Shown piece after piece: positions 43,305-51,653 of a stretch of DNA of 64,000 nucleotides (position 1 is the first letter of the stretch; each line of letters begins with the position of its first letter). Origin of the DNA: Bradyrhizobium sp. CSA207. GTDB lineage: Bacteria > Pseudomonadota > Alphaproteobacteria > Rhizobiales > Xanthobacteraceae. The notes under the pieces were generated by a model. The model did not search any database, was not told the origin of the DNA, and worked only from the letters and a program-made list of their open reading frames with translations. Made by a program: the position numbers and the translations under genes. The stretch spans positions 124,001 through 188,000 of the forward strand of contig NZ_JAACFT010000016.1 of the NCBI RefSeq assembly GCF_029051685.1, written 5' to 3'.

Positions 43305-43741
43305 GACAGCCAGCGACGACGATCGTCGTCGACGCGGCCATTCTGATCGCCGCGGTTCGCGGTCGAAGTTCTGGCGCGATCCTGATGGCCACCACGAGTG
43401 CGATCCTGGTTACGACCGATCGTGTCGTCCAGGAGGCGCGCCGGCGCATTGAGCTCGCATTGAAGCGCCCCGAGCTGCTCGGCGTCCTTGACGATCTCGC
43501 GGAGGTGCTCACGGTCGTTCCCGTCGCCGCACTGGAGCCTGTTCTTGCCCGATGCGAAGAGGCCCTTCGCGACGCGATGCCGGGCCGCAACGGATCGGTG
43601 CGCGATGCGCACGTGCTGGCGCTGGCCTGGAGCGTCGAGGCTGACGTTTGGACGACGGACCGCGACTTTGCGGGGACCGGCGTCGCGACCTGGTCGACGC
43701 CGAACCTCATGCGAGGGCTTGCCGAAGTCGACGCGGTATAG
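43301..43741 (+). CDS. PIN-domain ribonuclease toxin
   Basis: A 146-residue PIN-domain protein, the toxin type that cuts RNA using Mg2+ held by acidic residues. The acidic set is visible: Asp11 in IVVDAAILIAAV, Glu45 in VVQEARRRIE, Asp102 in SVRDAHVLALA and Asp120/Asp122 in TTDRDFAG. I chose the GTG at 43301, four bases overlapping the antitoxin gene; an upstream frame to 43238 would begin inside it. GC content is back to normal here, unlike the 41.5-42.4 kb DNA. Target RNA unknown. Confidence 0.8.
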   Translation: MRQPATTIVVDAAILIAAVRGRSSGAILMATTSAILVTTDRVVQEARRRIELALKRPELLGVLDDLAEVLTVVPVAALEPVLARCEEALRDAMPGRNGSVRDAHVLALAWSVEADVWTTDRDFAGTGVATWSTPNLMRGLAEVDAV

Positions 43742-43869
43742 TGCAAAGCTGCGCAAGTCCAACTTCCGGCCAACGTCCTGATCATCGGAGCACCCCGGCA
43801 GAAACGCTGGATGTGGGCCACGTGGTCCCGTGATACGACGTCGCGTCGTTTTCTTCGGAGCCCGAGTTT

Positions 43870-45111
43870 ATGTCCAGCCTCCCACCCACCGCCACCGAAA
43901 CCGACCCCGAAACCCTCGGCTGGATGCGCGGCTTTCCTCCAGCCCCCGACCGCACCATCGCCTTCCAGAATGGCTCGTTCCGCAGTTTCCCCGAGCTGCG
44001 CTGGGCCTGGAGCAACATCCGCCAGCTGGTGCCGACCGTGAACGTGTGGCGCGGGGCAGGGCCGGCGTCGGTACTGCCGCAGGAGGACCATGACATCGGC
44101 GCGGTCGCCTCGATCACGATGGACGGCCGCCCCATGACGTTCGCGACCATGCTGGAGGAAACCTACACCGACGGCATCGCCGTGCTGCATCGGGGCAAGC
44201 TGATCTATGAGCGCTATTTCGGCGCGTTGAAGCCGCACAAGCCGCACATCGCGATGTCGGTGACGAAGTCGTTCACCGGCGTGCTGGCCGGCATGCTGGT
44301 CACCGAGGGCAAAATCGATCCGCAGGCGCCCGTCACCGACTATGTGCCGGAGCTGAAGCCGAGCGGCTTCGGCGATGCGCGCGTGCACGAGGTCATGGAT
44401 ATGACCACAGGCCTTGCATACACCGAGATCTACACCGACAAGAATTCCGCCGTGTGGGGCTTGCGGCGCGCCAACGGCATGGCGCCGATCGAGCCGGGCT
44501 ATGACGGCCCGACCACCATCTTCGATTTTCTCATGGCGCAGAAGAAGCAGGGCGAGCACGGCAAGGCCTTCGCCTACAAGACCGTCAACACCGACGTGCT
44601 CGCTTGGATCTGCCGGCGCGCCAGCGGCATGACGCTGTCCGACCTGCTCTCCGAGCGGATCTGGACTCGAATCGGCGCGGAGGAGGACGCGCATTATCAC
44701 GTCGACCGCATCGGCACCGAAAGCGGTGGCGGTGGGCTCTCCACCACGTTGCGCGATCTCGCCCGCTTCGGCGAGACCATGCGCCATCACGGCCGTTTCA
44801 ACGGCCGCCAGATCGTGCCGTCATCCGTGGTCGAGGACATCGCGCGCGGCGGCGATCCCGAAAAGTTCAAGCCGGCCGGCTACACCACGCTGCCAGGGGC
44901 CTCCTACCGCAATCAATGGTGGGTCACGCACAATCCCCACGGCGCCTATATGGCGCGCGGCGTGTATGGCCAGGGCATCTACATCGATCCCAAGGCCGAA
45001 ATGGTGATCGCCCGCTACGCCTCGCACCCCGTGGCGGGCAACGCCGCCAATGATCCGGTGACGCTGCCGGCCTACATGTCGCTGGCGAAGGAGCTGATGG
45101 GCGGCGGGTGA
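43870..45111 (+). CDS. serine hydrolase, beta-lactamase class C fold (NylB-like)
   Basis: A 413-residue penicillin-binding/beta-lactamase fold hydrolase. The nucleophile motif is Ser130-Val-Thr-Lys133 in AMSVTKSFTGVLAGML, the Tyr-x-Asn element is probably in FAYKTVNTDVLAWI near residues 236-249, and SGGGGLSTTLRDLARFG near 279-295 lies in the all-helical domain. Such enzymes include 6-aminohexanoate-dimer hydrolase, esterases and D-aminopeptidases. There is no signal peptide at the N-terminus, so it is probably cytoplasmic. The substrate is unknown. Confidence 0.86.
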   Translation: MSSLPPTATETDPETLGWMRGFPPAPDRTIAFQNGSFRSFPELRWAWSNIRQLVPTVNVWRGAGPASVLPQEDHDIGAVASITMDGRPMTFATMLEETYTDGIAVLHRGKLIYERYFGALKPHKPHIAMSVTKSFTGVLAGMLVTEGKIDPQAPVTDYVPELKPSGFGDARVHEVMDMTTGLAYTEIYTDKNSAVWGLRRANGMAPIEPGYDGPTTIFDFLMAQKKQGEHGKAFAYKTVNTDVLAWICRRASGMTLSDLLSERIWTRIGAEEDAHYHVDRIGTESGGGGLSTTLRDLARFGETMRHHGRFNGRQIVPSSVVEDIARGGDPEKFKPAGYTTLPGASYRNQWWVTHNPHGAYMARGVYGQGIYIDPKAEMVIARYASHPVAGNAANDPVTLPAYMSLAKELMGGG

Positions 45112-45181
45112 GAACCGCAAGATCGGTCGAGCACGTGATGGCCGTCAGCGGCTAGATGAAGCCGCCACGAAGGATACGACG

Positions 45182-46060
45182 ATGAAGGCGGCGCTGCAAA
45201 ACTATCAGGCCCGGATGCGGCGGGTGCTGGAACACATTGACCGGCATCTCGACGATGATCTGGACCTGGAAACGGTGAGCGGTGTTGCGGCGTTCTCGAG
45301 GTTTCATTTCCATCGGCAGTTCACGGCGACCTTCGGGCTGTCCGTGCATCGCTATGTCCAGCTGGCCCGTATGAAGCGTGCTTCCTACCTGCTGGCCTAC
45401 ACAGGCGCCCAAAGCGTCACGGACATCGCGATGGATGCCGGTTACGACGCACCGGACGCCTTCGCCCGCGCCTTTCGGCAACGGTTCGGGCAATCGCCGA
45501 GGTCGTTCCGCAACTCTCCCGACTGGGAGCCGTGGCTTGCGGCCTTCGGGCCTCTCGACAATGCGAGGTGCAAGCTCATGAAGACTTTTACAAGTGACGA
45601 CGTGACGATACGGGACGTGCCCGCCACGAGGGTGGCGATCATGGAGCATCGGGGCGACCCGGCGACGCTCGGTGCCACCATCCGGCGGTTCATCGCGTGG
45701 CGCAAGGCAGCTGGCCTGCACCCCAGCACAAGTCCGACCTTCAATGTCTGGCGGTCCGAGCGGCGTCCTGCGTCGCCGGCCAAGTACAGCACGGATCTCT
45801 GCGTCGGGACCGACCGGCCGATCGAGGCGAACGGCGAAGAGATCAAAGCCGGCGAGATCCCCGGCGGACGCTGCGCGGTGCTGCGCGTCGTCGGCTACAC
45901 CGACAATCTGGAGCCCGCCGCGCTCTATCTTTATCGCGACTGGCTTCCGGCCAGCGGCGAGGAAGCACGCGACTTCCCGATCTATTGTCAGCGGCTGAGC
46001 TTCTTTCCGGAGGTGCCGGAGCATGAGACGGTCGCGGACGTTTTCTTGCCGCTGAAATAG
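45182..46060 (+). CDS. AraC-family regulator with GyrI-like ligand domain
   Basis: A 292-residue Rob/SoxS-like activator. The N-terminal AraC DNA-binding domain (about residues 8-110) has two helix-turn-helix parts, LETVSGVAAFSRFHFHRQF and VTDIAMDAGYDAPDAFARAFRQRFGQ, the latter in pieces as AGYDAPDAFARAF. The C-terminal GyrI-like domain (about 140-292) binds small hydrophobic molecules, with YTDNLEPAALYLYRDWL near its end. Probable role is a sensor of toxic small molecules. It starts 70 bases after the hydrolase gene and may be co-transcribed. Confidence 0.88.
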   Translation: MKAALQNYQARMRRVLEHIDRHLDDDLDLETVSGVAAFSRFHFHRQFTATFGLSVHRYVQLARMKRASYLLAYTGAQSVTDIAMDAGYDAPDAFARAFRQRFGQSPRSFRNSPDWEPWLAAFGPLDNARCKLMKTFTSDDVTIRDVPATRVAIMEHRGDPATLGATIRRFIAWRKAAGLHPSTSPTFNVWRSERRPASPAKYSTDLCVGTDRPIEANGEEIKAGEIPGGRCAVLRVVGYTDNLEPAALYLYRDWLPASGEEARDFPIYCQRLSFFPEVPEHETVADVFLPLK

Positions 46061-46122
46061 CGCCCTCCGACGGCGGCCTGTCCTTCCGATCGCAAGAAAC
46101 GCAGGCTCCACAATACGCGCCC

Positions 46123-47094
46123 TCAGCGCTTCCTCGTGCCGCGTGCCCGCCTGTCGTCCGGTTGAAGTCGGGCATCATGGCTGGTGTCCGAGCGGCGCTT
46201 CACGTGATCGACGAAGGCGCGCAGTTTCGGCATCATCTGGTGGCGGCTGGGATAGTAGAGAAACACGCCCGGCGTCATCGGCGCGAACGGCTGCAAAACC
46301 TGCAAGAGTTTTCCCGCCTTCACAGGCCCGGTCGCGATCGGCGAGGGCACTTGCGCAAGTCCCATGCCTTCGAGGGCGGCACCGAGCATGGTCGGGAAGT
46401 CGTAGGCGATGAGCGGCCCTGCAACGATCGCATCGATCGGCTTGTTGCCGCTGACGAAGGACCACGGTGCGATCGTCCCGTTCGAGCGGCGAATCCGGAT
46501 GCAGGCATGCTGGCGCAGATCGTCGATCTGCTGGGGCGTGCCGCGCCGGCGCAGATATTTGGGGCTGCCGACGACCACGAACGGAAACGGCGGCGCCAGC
46601 CGCACCGCGATCATGTCGGGCGCGATGAACTGGCCCATCCGGACGCCGGCGTCGAATCCGCCGGCGGCGAGGTCGACCAGCCCCTCGCTGACGGCGATCT
46701 CCACCTCGACCTCCGGATAGGCCTTGGAGAAGGATGCGATCAGCGGCTCCAGCAGGATCGGCACCACCGCCCGCGGCACCGTGAGGCGCAATAGTCCGGA
46801 GGGCCGCTGCCCGAGGTCGCGGGCGACATCGCTTGCGGCGACAAGCTCCTCGAAAGCGGGCCGCGCCCGCGCGTGGAATCGTTCGCCGGCTTCGCTCAGG
46901 CCGACATTGCGCGTGGTGCGGATGAAAAGGGCGGCGCCGACACGAAGTTCGAGCGCTCGTACCGCCTGGCTCATCGCCGATGGCGTCACGCCGAGCTCCG
47001 CCGCCGCTTTGCGGAAGCTGCGGTGCCGGGCAACGCTCAGGAACGCCTCGACACCGTCGAGTGCGCCCCGCCGGACTGTGAAGTTGCGCTTCAT
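46123..47094 (-). CDS. LysR-family transcriptional regulator
   Basis: A 323-residue LysR-type regulator. The helix-turn-helix is FLSVARHRSFRKAAAELGV then TPSAMSQAVRALELRVGA near residues 18-54. The effector domain follows, with GFDAGVRMGQFIAPDMIAV in the substrate region. The C-terminal 20 residues are rich in arginine and lie beyond the usual end. Divergent from a small exported protein gene across 132 bases, which contains the inverted-like CGAC-ATTATCGCGAATA-GTCG at 47100-47120 near its own start. It probably controls that neighbour. Confidence 0.87.
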   Translation of the reverse strand: MKRNFTVRRGALDGVEAFLSVARHRSFRKAAAELGVTPSAMSQAVRALELRVGAALFIRTTRNVGLSEAGERFHARARPAFEELVAASDVARDLGQRPSGLLRLTVPRAVVPILLEPLIASFSKAYPEVEVEIAVSEGLVDLAAGGFDAGVRMGQFIAPDMIAVRLAPPFPFVVVGSPKYLRRRGTPQQIDDLRQHACIRIRRSNGTIAPWSFVSGNKPIDAIVAGPLIAYDFPTMLGAALEGMGLAQVPSPIATGPVKAGKLLQVLQPFAPMTPGVFLYYPSRHQMMPKLRAFVDHVKRRSDTSHDARLQPDDRRARGTRKR

Positions 47095-47226
47095 GACCCG
47101 TCGACATTATCGCGAATAGTCGCTCGCGGAAAGCGGTCTTACAACCGAAGCACAAATCAGGCGCGTTGCCGATGCCGAGCCCAACGTTCGCAACGCCTTC
47201 GTGATCTCGAAGCAAAGGTGATCGCC

Positions 47227-47655
47227 GTGATCGAGCAAACAAGCCGGATCAAAGCCGTGCGTAACGTCGCGCTGGCAGTCACCCTAACTCTCATAGGAGT
47301 CGTTTCCATGGCCCATCAATCCCTTGCGCAAGCACAAGCACAAGCCACCTCGCCCGTAACCACCGGGGTGATGGTCATCCTGACCGTGAAGCCTGGCGTC
47401 ACCCGCGAACAAGTCATGACCATCATGCCGGCCGAAATCCGGCAGACCGTGCAGCTCTATCTCAGCGGCAAGGTCCGCGAGTGGTATTCGCGCAGCGATG
47501 GTCGCGGCGTCATCCTTTTGCTTGCAGCGAGCGATGTTGCCGAAGCGACGACGATCATGGAAGGCCTTCCATTGGCCAAGCAGGACCTGATGGACCACGC
47601 GTACATCGCGGTCGGTCCGCTTCTCCCGCTTCGCCTGCTCATGGGCAATCCCTGA
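47227..47655 (+). CDS. exported ABM/muconolactone-isomerase-like protein
   Basis: A 142-residue protein with an N-terminal signal or anchor (ALAVTLTLIGVVSMAHQSLA near residues 14-33, likely cut after SLAQA), then a ferredoxin-like domain with VMVILTVKPGVTREQVM and REWYSRSDGRGVILLLAAS, similar to muconolactone delta-isomerase and YCII-like dimeric barrels. The GTG at 47227 is preferred because AAAGGTGA lies a few bases upstream; GTG 47218 and ATG 47309 are alternatives, the last one losing the signal. Function unknown. Divergent from the LysR gene. Confidence 0.65.
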   Translation: MIEQTSRIKAVRNVALAVTLTLIGVVSMAHQSLAQAQAQATSPVTTGVMVILTVKPGVTREQVMTIMPAEIRQTVQLYLSGKVREWYSRSDGRGVILLLAASDVAEATTIMEGLPLAKQDLMDHAYIAVGPLLPLRLLMGNP

Positions 47656-47724
47656 GCGCCCGCAAATGGGACGCGCCTGTGCTTGCGCCAACTGCACCGT
47701 CGGAGCCGCCGACGGTTCGCTGCG

Positions 47725-47860
47725 GTATATCCTTCGAGACGCCCGCTTTTGCGGGCACCTCAGGATGAGGATGGAGTGCGCGGCAGTAGTTTCAGTGTGC
47801 GCCCATGTTGCTTAGCCTCATCCTGAGGAGATCGCGGAGCGGTCGTCTCGAAGGGCGAGG
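47725..47860. repeat. dispersed repeat with CCTTCGAGACGCCCGC / CGTCTCGAAGG ends
   Basis: Inverted outer ends (CCTTCGAGACG and CGTCTCGAAGG) and inner CTCAGGATGAGG / CCTCATCCTGAGG arms. Takes most of the spacer 47656-47944, which has no gene. Confidence 0.75.
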
Positions 47861-47944
47861 CGCGCGCTCAGGCCCACCAAAGGCGATGTGCGATAAGCCG
47901 GAGCCGGAACGTGGCTCGACGTCGTGACTTGATCGGAGACCAAA

Positions 47945-48463
47945 ATGGCTACGGAAACTCTCTTCCGGATACACCTCGTCCTGGGTTATGTCGCCTGGCT
48001 GCTTTGCTTCGGCGCGTATGTCTGGCCGTGGCTCAAGGCGATGGACAGGGTTGAGGCGCACCGCGCCATCGCCACGCTGCACAGCTTCCGCTTCTTCGGG
48101 CTGGTCTTCATCCTTCCCGGTGTCGTCAGTCCGGACCTGCCGGCCGGCTTTGCGGTGTTCGCCGCCTGGGGCGACTTTGCAACCGCGGTGCTGGCCATGT
48201 TGGCGCTTCTCACAGTGAGGGTGCGCCTGCTGTTCTGGCCGTTCGTGGCCGCCTTCAATGTCGTAGGAACGGTCGACCTCGTCACGAACTATTACAACGC
48301 CATCCAGGTCGGCCTTCCCGAGCACGCCGGGTGGCTGGGCGCCGCCTATGCGATCCCGATCATTTACGTACCGCTGCTGATGATCACGCACGTCGCCGCA
48401 TTTAGTCTTCTGGCACGTCCTCGGGCCAGCACCGACGCCGTGGCGCCGGCTGGTGCGGGTTGA
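47945..48463 (+). CDS. integral membrane protein, unknown function
   Basis: A 172-residue protein with about five membrane segments: near residues 8-28, 46-62, 65-90, 94-112 and 135-155. Aromatic-rich ends and HLVLGYVAWLLCFGAYVWPWL are characteristic, but I do not name a family. It has no charged catalytic core. It starts downstream of a repeat with AT-poor sequence and is followed by a region of gene fragments, so its transcript may run into them. Confidence 0.7.
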   Translation: MATETLFRIHLVLGYVAWLLCFGAYVWPWLKAMDRVEAHRAIATLHSFRFFGLVFILPGVVSPDLPAGFAVFAAWGDFATAVLAMLALLTVRVRLLFWPFVAAFNVVGTVDLVTNYYNAIQVGLPEHAGWLGAAYAIPIIYVPLLMITHVAAFSLLARPRASTDAVAPAGAG

Positions 48464-48637
48464 AACGAACCGGTCTCTCGCCGACGTTGCATCCCTGCGA
48501 CATCTTCTCAAACCGCTTGATCAGACGATCGCGCTTCAAGTGGGAGGGCATCCCGCGTGCGATTCAGGAAACGGGTGGCGGTCTGGCAGATGCCTGATGT
48601 CTTGTTCGGCTGCTTTTGACATCAGGAGAGTCTCGCC

Positions 48638-48735
48638 GTGGAACTTGCAAACAAGACGATCATCATAACCGGCGCCAGTAGCGGGATCGCTGCTGCCGCG
48701 GCGTCGCTGTTCGCGTCCGAAACGACAAAGTGGCA
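48638..48735 (+). pseudogene. N-terminal fragment of an SDR dehydrogenase
   Basis: Starts with GTG at 48638 after AGGAGAG and reads ELANKTIIITGASSGIAAAA then ASLFASE, the cofactor-binding start of a short-chain dehydrogenase with the third motif glycine changed to alanine. After about 32 codons the similarity stops and the DNA continues into a deformylase remnant on the other strand. The upstream stretch 48464-48637 holds a short frame ending WEGIPRAIQETGGGLADA, possibly another truncated gene end. Confidence 0.7.
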
Positions 48736-48762
48736 AAGCCGCCACCGCGTCCCGTTCAGCCT

Positions 48763-48850
48763 CGCGCAGCCCGTCGTCGAATTCGGCGACGGGCTGCGCC
48801 GGGATCCCAAGGCGGCGCTCGGGATAGCGGACAATCGGGCGGATGGTCAT
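48763..48850 (-). pseudogene. peptide deformylase relic (N-terminal part)
   Basis: From ATG at 48850 it reads MTIRPIVRYPERRLGIPAQP then VAEFDDGLR; 20 of these first 29 residues equal the deformylase-like protein at 51957-52454. The reading frame then runs antisense into the SDR fragment, so the gene is lost after about 29 codons. The start codon lies 18 bases before the stop of the MAPEG gene. Confidence 0.85.
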
Positions 48851-48867
48851 GATCAGATTTGCTCACT

Positions 48868-49272
48868 TCAGTGAGGCACGAAAGGCGCTGCCAGAACAGC
48901 AAGCATGCCGAAGCTGGCGATATTCCAGAACAGCGAGCGGACGAGCGGTATGCCGGATACGTAAAGCGCGGTGTAGGCGATGCGTCCGCCAAGATAGGCG
49001 ATCGATCCCCAATAAGTCAGCTCATTGTGAACGCCTGCGGAGTGAGAGATGAGGATCGCGGCGGCGAAGAACGGAAACGTCTCCATGTAGTTGCGGAAAT
49101 TTCGGTTGAGGCGGCCGGGGAGGGGCTTGAGCGGCGGCATCTCGATGTCGCGCGGGCTCGCAGCCCATCTGAGGCCGTACTGCAGGTTTGCGGCTTGCGC
49201 GGCGGCGACAAGCTGAACGAAGCCCCAGACGATCGCGGCTGCCAGCATCGACAGCTCGAAGCTCATCCCCAT
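48868..49272 (-). CDS. MAPEG-family membrane protein
   Basis: A 134-residue protein with four membrane segments (near residues 6-27, 55-76, 80-103 and 112-132). The loop RLNRNFRNYMETFPFFAAAILI near 56-77 is the MAPEG signature (eicosanoid and glutathione metabolism proteins), which includes microsomal glutathione transferases. It could conjugate glutathione with lipophilic toxins, but activity is not proven for the bacterial small forms. I chose ATG 49272; ATG 49266 would also do. It lies 25 bases from the GFA gene on the same strand, perhaps one operon. Confidence 0.85.
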   Translation of the reverse strand: MGMSFELSMLAAAIVWGFVQLVAAAQAANLQYGLRWAASPRDIEMPPLKPLPGRLNRNFRNYMETFPFFAAAILISHSAGVHNELTYWGSIAYLGGRIAYTALYVSGIPLVRSLFWNIASFGMLAVLAAPFVPH

Positions 49273-49297
49273 TTGCTGTCCCCCAATCTGCGAGAAA

Positions 49298-49711
49298 TCA
49301 GCGCGATCCCGGATGCCATTCCGGCAGTTTGAGAATCTCGGGATCGAGGTGATCCCAGGCGTACCCGCGGGAGCAGAACAGCACGACGGATGGCTTGAAC
49401 GTGCTGGCATCGTCCAGCGTGCCGACATAGATGCCGATGTAGTCCGGCTTCTCCTCCGGCTTGTTGTAGATCGGCGAGCCGCAGTTCGGACAAAACCCCT
49501 TGCGCTTGACTGCGCCGCTGTCGGCAGTGCGTGCGATCTCGCGCACCTCGCCTGTCACCGAGACTGCGTTGCGCGCGAACACGAAGACGGAGCTGTGGCC
49601 GCTTCCGGTGTCGCGCTGACAGTCGCTGCACTGGCATTGAAAGCCACGGATCGGTGCGGCCGCGATGGTGTAACACACCGCGCCGCAGGCGCAGCGACCG
49701 GAATAATTCAT
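49298..49711 (-). CDS. GFA family protein (glutathione-dependent formaldehyde-activating enzyme-like)
   Basis: A 137-residue zinc protein of the Mss4-like fold. Zinc ligands are visible: GRCACGAVCY near residues 5-14, QCQCSDCQRDTGSG near 25-38, and GFCPNCGSPIY near 72-82. The name comes from Gfa, which speeds S-hydroxymethylglutathione formation, though most members have unknown substrates. A glutathione-linked role would agree with the MAPEG neighbour downstream. Start MNYSGRCACG at 49711 is natural. Confidence 0.88.
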   Translation of the reverse strand: MNYSGRCACGAVCYTIAAAPIRGFQCQCSDCQRDTGSGHSSVFVFARNAVSVTGEVREIARTADSGAVKRKGFCPNCGSPIYNKPEEKPDYIGIYVGTLDDASTFKPSVVLFCSRGYAWDHLDPEILKLPEWHPGSR

Positions 49712-49792
49712 TCGTCTCCCTCCCGACAGGGCCGACCGGTCTGATCATATCAAGGTGGTGTGATTTCTCCACATCGAGCAGCCGGCGCGGTT

Positions 49793-49900
49793 TCAAACAA
49801 GCCTGATGTTCGCCGGCACGCTCACCCACCCCCGCGTCATCTTCTCGAACTTCTTCACCAGCCGCTCCCGCTTCAGCCGCGACAGCCGCTGGATCCAGAA
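49793..49900 (-). pseudogene. peptide deformylase relic (C-terminal part)
   Basis: Minus-strand frame ending at 49793 reads FWIQRLSRLKRERLVKKFEK then MTRGWVSVPANIRLV. The 63 bases 49838-49900 differ from the full-length gene (51969-52031) at only one position. Upstream of FWIQ the sequence is unrelated, so only the last helix and tail remain. The tail is 11 residues longer than that of the full-length copy. Confidence 0.9.
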
Positions 49901-49967
49901 TCGGCCGTCCGTCGTCCCTTTCGTGATCCAGACTATCACGGTGGAGGGACCATCCCAGCGGGGGATC

Positions 49968-50849
49968 TCACGCCTGGTGCGGAGCTGGTCCGCAATACTC
50001 AATCAGCAATTCGGTGAGGACCCGTATCTTCCGTGCGGGATGCTGACCGGGCGGGCGGATCACATATGCACCCGCCGGAGGTGGGGGATAACGTGTCATG
50101 ACCGGCACAAGCGCCCCGGAGGCCACATACTCGTGGGTGAGGCAATCGGGCAGGTAAGCGATCCCGAGTCCTGCTGCCGCGGCGGCGACTAGAGCAGGGC
50201 CGTTGTCGGCCTTGAAGCGCCCCTGCGGACGAACCGTGATGATCTTGTCGCCATCCATCAGTTGCCAGCTTTCGGTGCCCTGCATGAGAGCCTCATGAGC
50301 GACGAGTTCCTCCGGCGTCTCGGGCGACCCATGCGCCTTGATGTAGTCCGGGCTCGCGACGAACTTCCCATGGATTGGTCCGACGCGTCTTGCGATCAAG
50401 TTGGAATCCTGAAGATAGCCAACCCGTATCGCACAATCATAACCCTCTGTGATGAGATCGACGAAGCGATCACTGTAGCACGTGTGGATTTGGAGCGGGG
50501 GGTGGCGGCGCGCCATTTCCGCGAGGATGGGAGCGAAGTGAGACTGGCCGAAAGAAAGCGGCACGGCCACGCGCAACCGGCCGCGAAGGTCACCGGCGGG
50601 TAGGATCGTTTCCCTGGCCACGTCGATCTCGGCGCACACCCTAGCTGCATAATCTCGGAACGTGGCGCCGGCTTCCGTGAGAGCGGCGCCCCGGGTGGTC
50701 CGTGCAAGCAGCTGAACGCCGAGTTCCGCCTCAAGCCGGAAGAGCCGCCGACTGACGATTGACTTGGAGACGCCGAGCCGGAGCGCAGCAGGCGAAACTC
50801 CCCCCGCATCAGCCACTTCTACGAAGGTCTGCAACTCTTCGATGTCCAT
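49968..50849 (-). CDS. LysR-family transcriptional regulator
   Basis: A 293-residue LysR-type regulator. The helix-turn-helix EVADAGGVSPAALRLGVSKSI near residues 11-31 has the proline-rich variant of the CrgA subgroup, and the effector domain holds PLSFGQSHFAPILAEMARRH near 95-114. Divergent from the YcaC-like hydrolase gene across 150 bases, so it likely controls it. Its end overlaps the open frame of the deformylase C-terminal relic, but not the homologous part of that relic. Confidence 0.87.
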   Translation of the reverse strand: MDIEELQTFVEVADAGGVSPAALRLGVSKSIVSRRLFRLEAELGVQLLARTTRGAALTEAGATFRDYAARVCAEIDVARETILPAGDLRGRLRVAVPLSFGQSHFAPILAEMARRHPPLQIHTCYSDRFVDLITEGYDCAIRVGYLQDSNLIARRVGPIHGKFVASPDYIKAHGSPETPEELVAHEALMQGTESWQLMDGDKIITVRPQGRFKADNGPALVAAAAAGLGIAYLPDCLTHEYVASGALVPVMTRYPPPPAGAYVIRPPGQHPARKIRVLTELLIEYCGPAPHQA

Positions 50850-50999
50850 TTAGCGTTCCCCTTTCCGCGACACAGCTTGCCACGGAAGGCTGCTACCGCA
50901 TGTCGAATAGGAACGGCAACACTGGTTCCAGGCAACGTCGCCCTGGCGCATGTTTCCGCAAACCCAATGCCGCTCACAACGGCAGCAAAGGATGTAACA

Positions 51000-51653
51000 A
51001 TGACCTTTCGTAACGGCCTTGCTTCGCTTCTTCGTCCCGAAGATTCGGTACTCGTTCTGATCGACCACCAGCCTTACCAACTCGCCAATCTGAACAGCCA
51101 CGATCCGCAGGCCGTGGTGAACAACACGACCGCCCTGGCGAAGTCCGCCAAGGCCTTCGGCGTTCCCACCATCCTGACCAGCGTGATCGCGGCGCGAGGC
51201 GGTCTGATCTTCCCGCACATCACTGACGTGTTCCCCGGCCAGGAGGTGATCGACCGGACCTTCATCAACACCTGGGAGGATCGGAAGGTCGTCGATGCGG
51301 TCAAGGCGACGGGCCGCAAGCAGCTGATCATCGCCGGCCTGTGGACCGAGATCTGTGTCGCGATGCCGACGATCCAGGCGCTGGGCGAGGGCTGGGATGT
51401 GACGGTGGTCACGGATGCGTCTGGCGGCACTTCGGTTGAGGCCCACGAGGTCGCGATCCAGCGCATGATCCGCGCGGGCGCGAACATGATGACTTGGTTG
51501 GCGGTGGCCTCGGAGTGGCAACGTGACTGGGCCAGGACGGAGCACGCCGGAGAGCTGACGGACGTTCTCAAGCAGCATGCCGGCGGTAGCGGCATCGCGT
51601 TCCTGTGGGAGCAGCAGCTGCTCAATACGCCTGTACCCAGCAACGCCGGATGA
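51000..51653 (+). CDS. YcaC-like isochorismatase-family hydrolase
   Basis: A 217-residue cysteine hydrolase of the isochorismatase fold. LVLIDHQPYQLANL near residues 19-32 holds the catalytic aspartate, and the catalytic cysteine is in GLWTEICVAMPTIQAL near 119. As in YcaC, FINTWED sits where other members carry a lysine. YcaC forms octamers and its substrate is unknown. I chose ATG 51000, with AAGGA eight bases upstream, over longer frames. The divergent LysR gene is the likely regulator. Confidence 0.87.
   Translation: MTFRNGLASLLRPEDSVLVLIDHQPYQLANLNSHDPQAVVNNTTALAKSAKAFGVPTILTSVIAARGGLIFPHITDVFPGQEVIDRTFINTWEDRKVVDAVKATGRKQLIIAGLWTEICVAMPTIQALGEGWDVTVVTDASGGTSVEAHEVAIQRMIRAGANMMTWLAVASEWQRDWARTEHAGELTDVLKQHAGGSGIAFLWEQQLLNTPVPSNAG

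Noticed and set aside
41441-43870. Search for a direct repeat of the guaA 3' end as an att site
   Set aside because: No second copy of the terminal guaA bases was seen by eye between guaA and the serine hydrolase gene, so an att pair cannot be claimed.
48740-49900. Idea that one deformylase gene was split by insertion of the MAPEG and GFA genes
   Set aside because: For a minus-strand gene the N-terminal part should have the higher coordinate, but here it is the C-terminal part that does, so the two pieces come from different copies.
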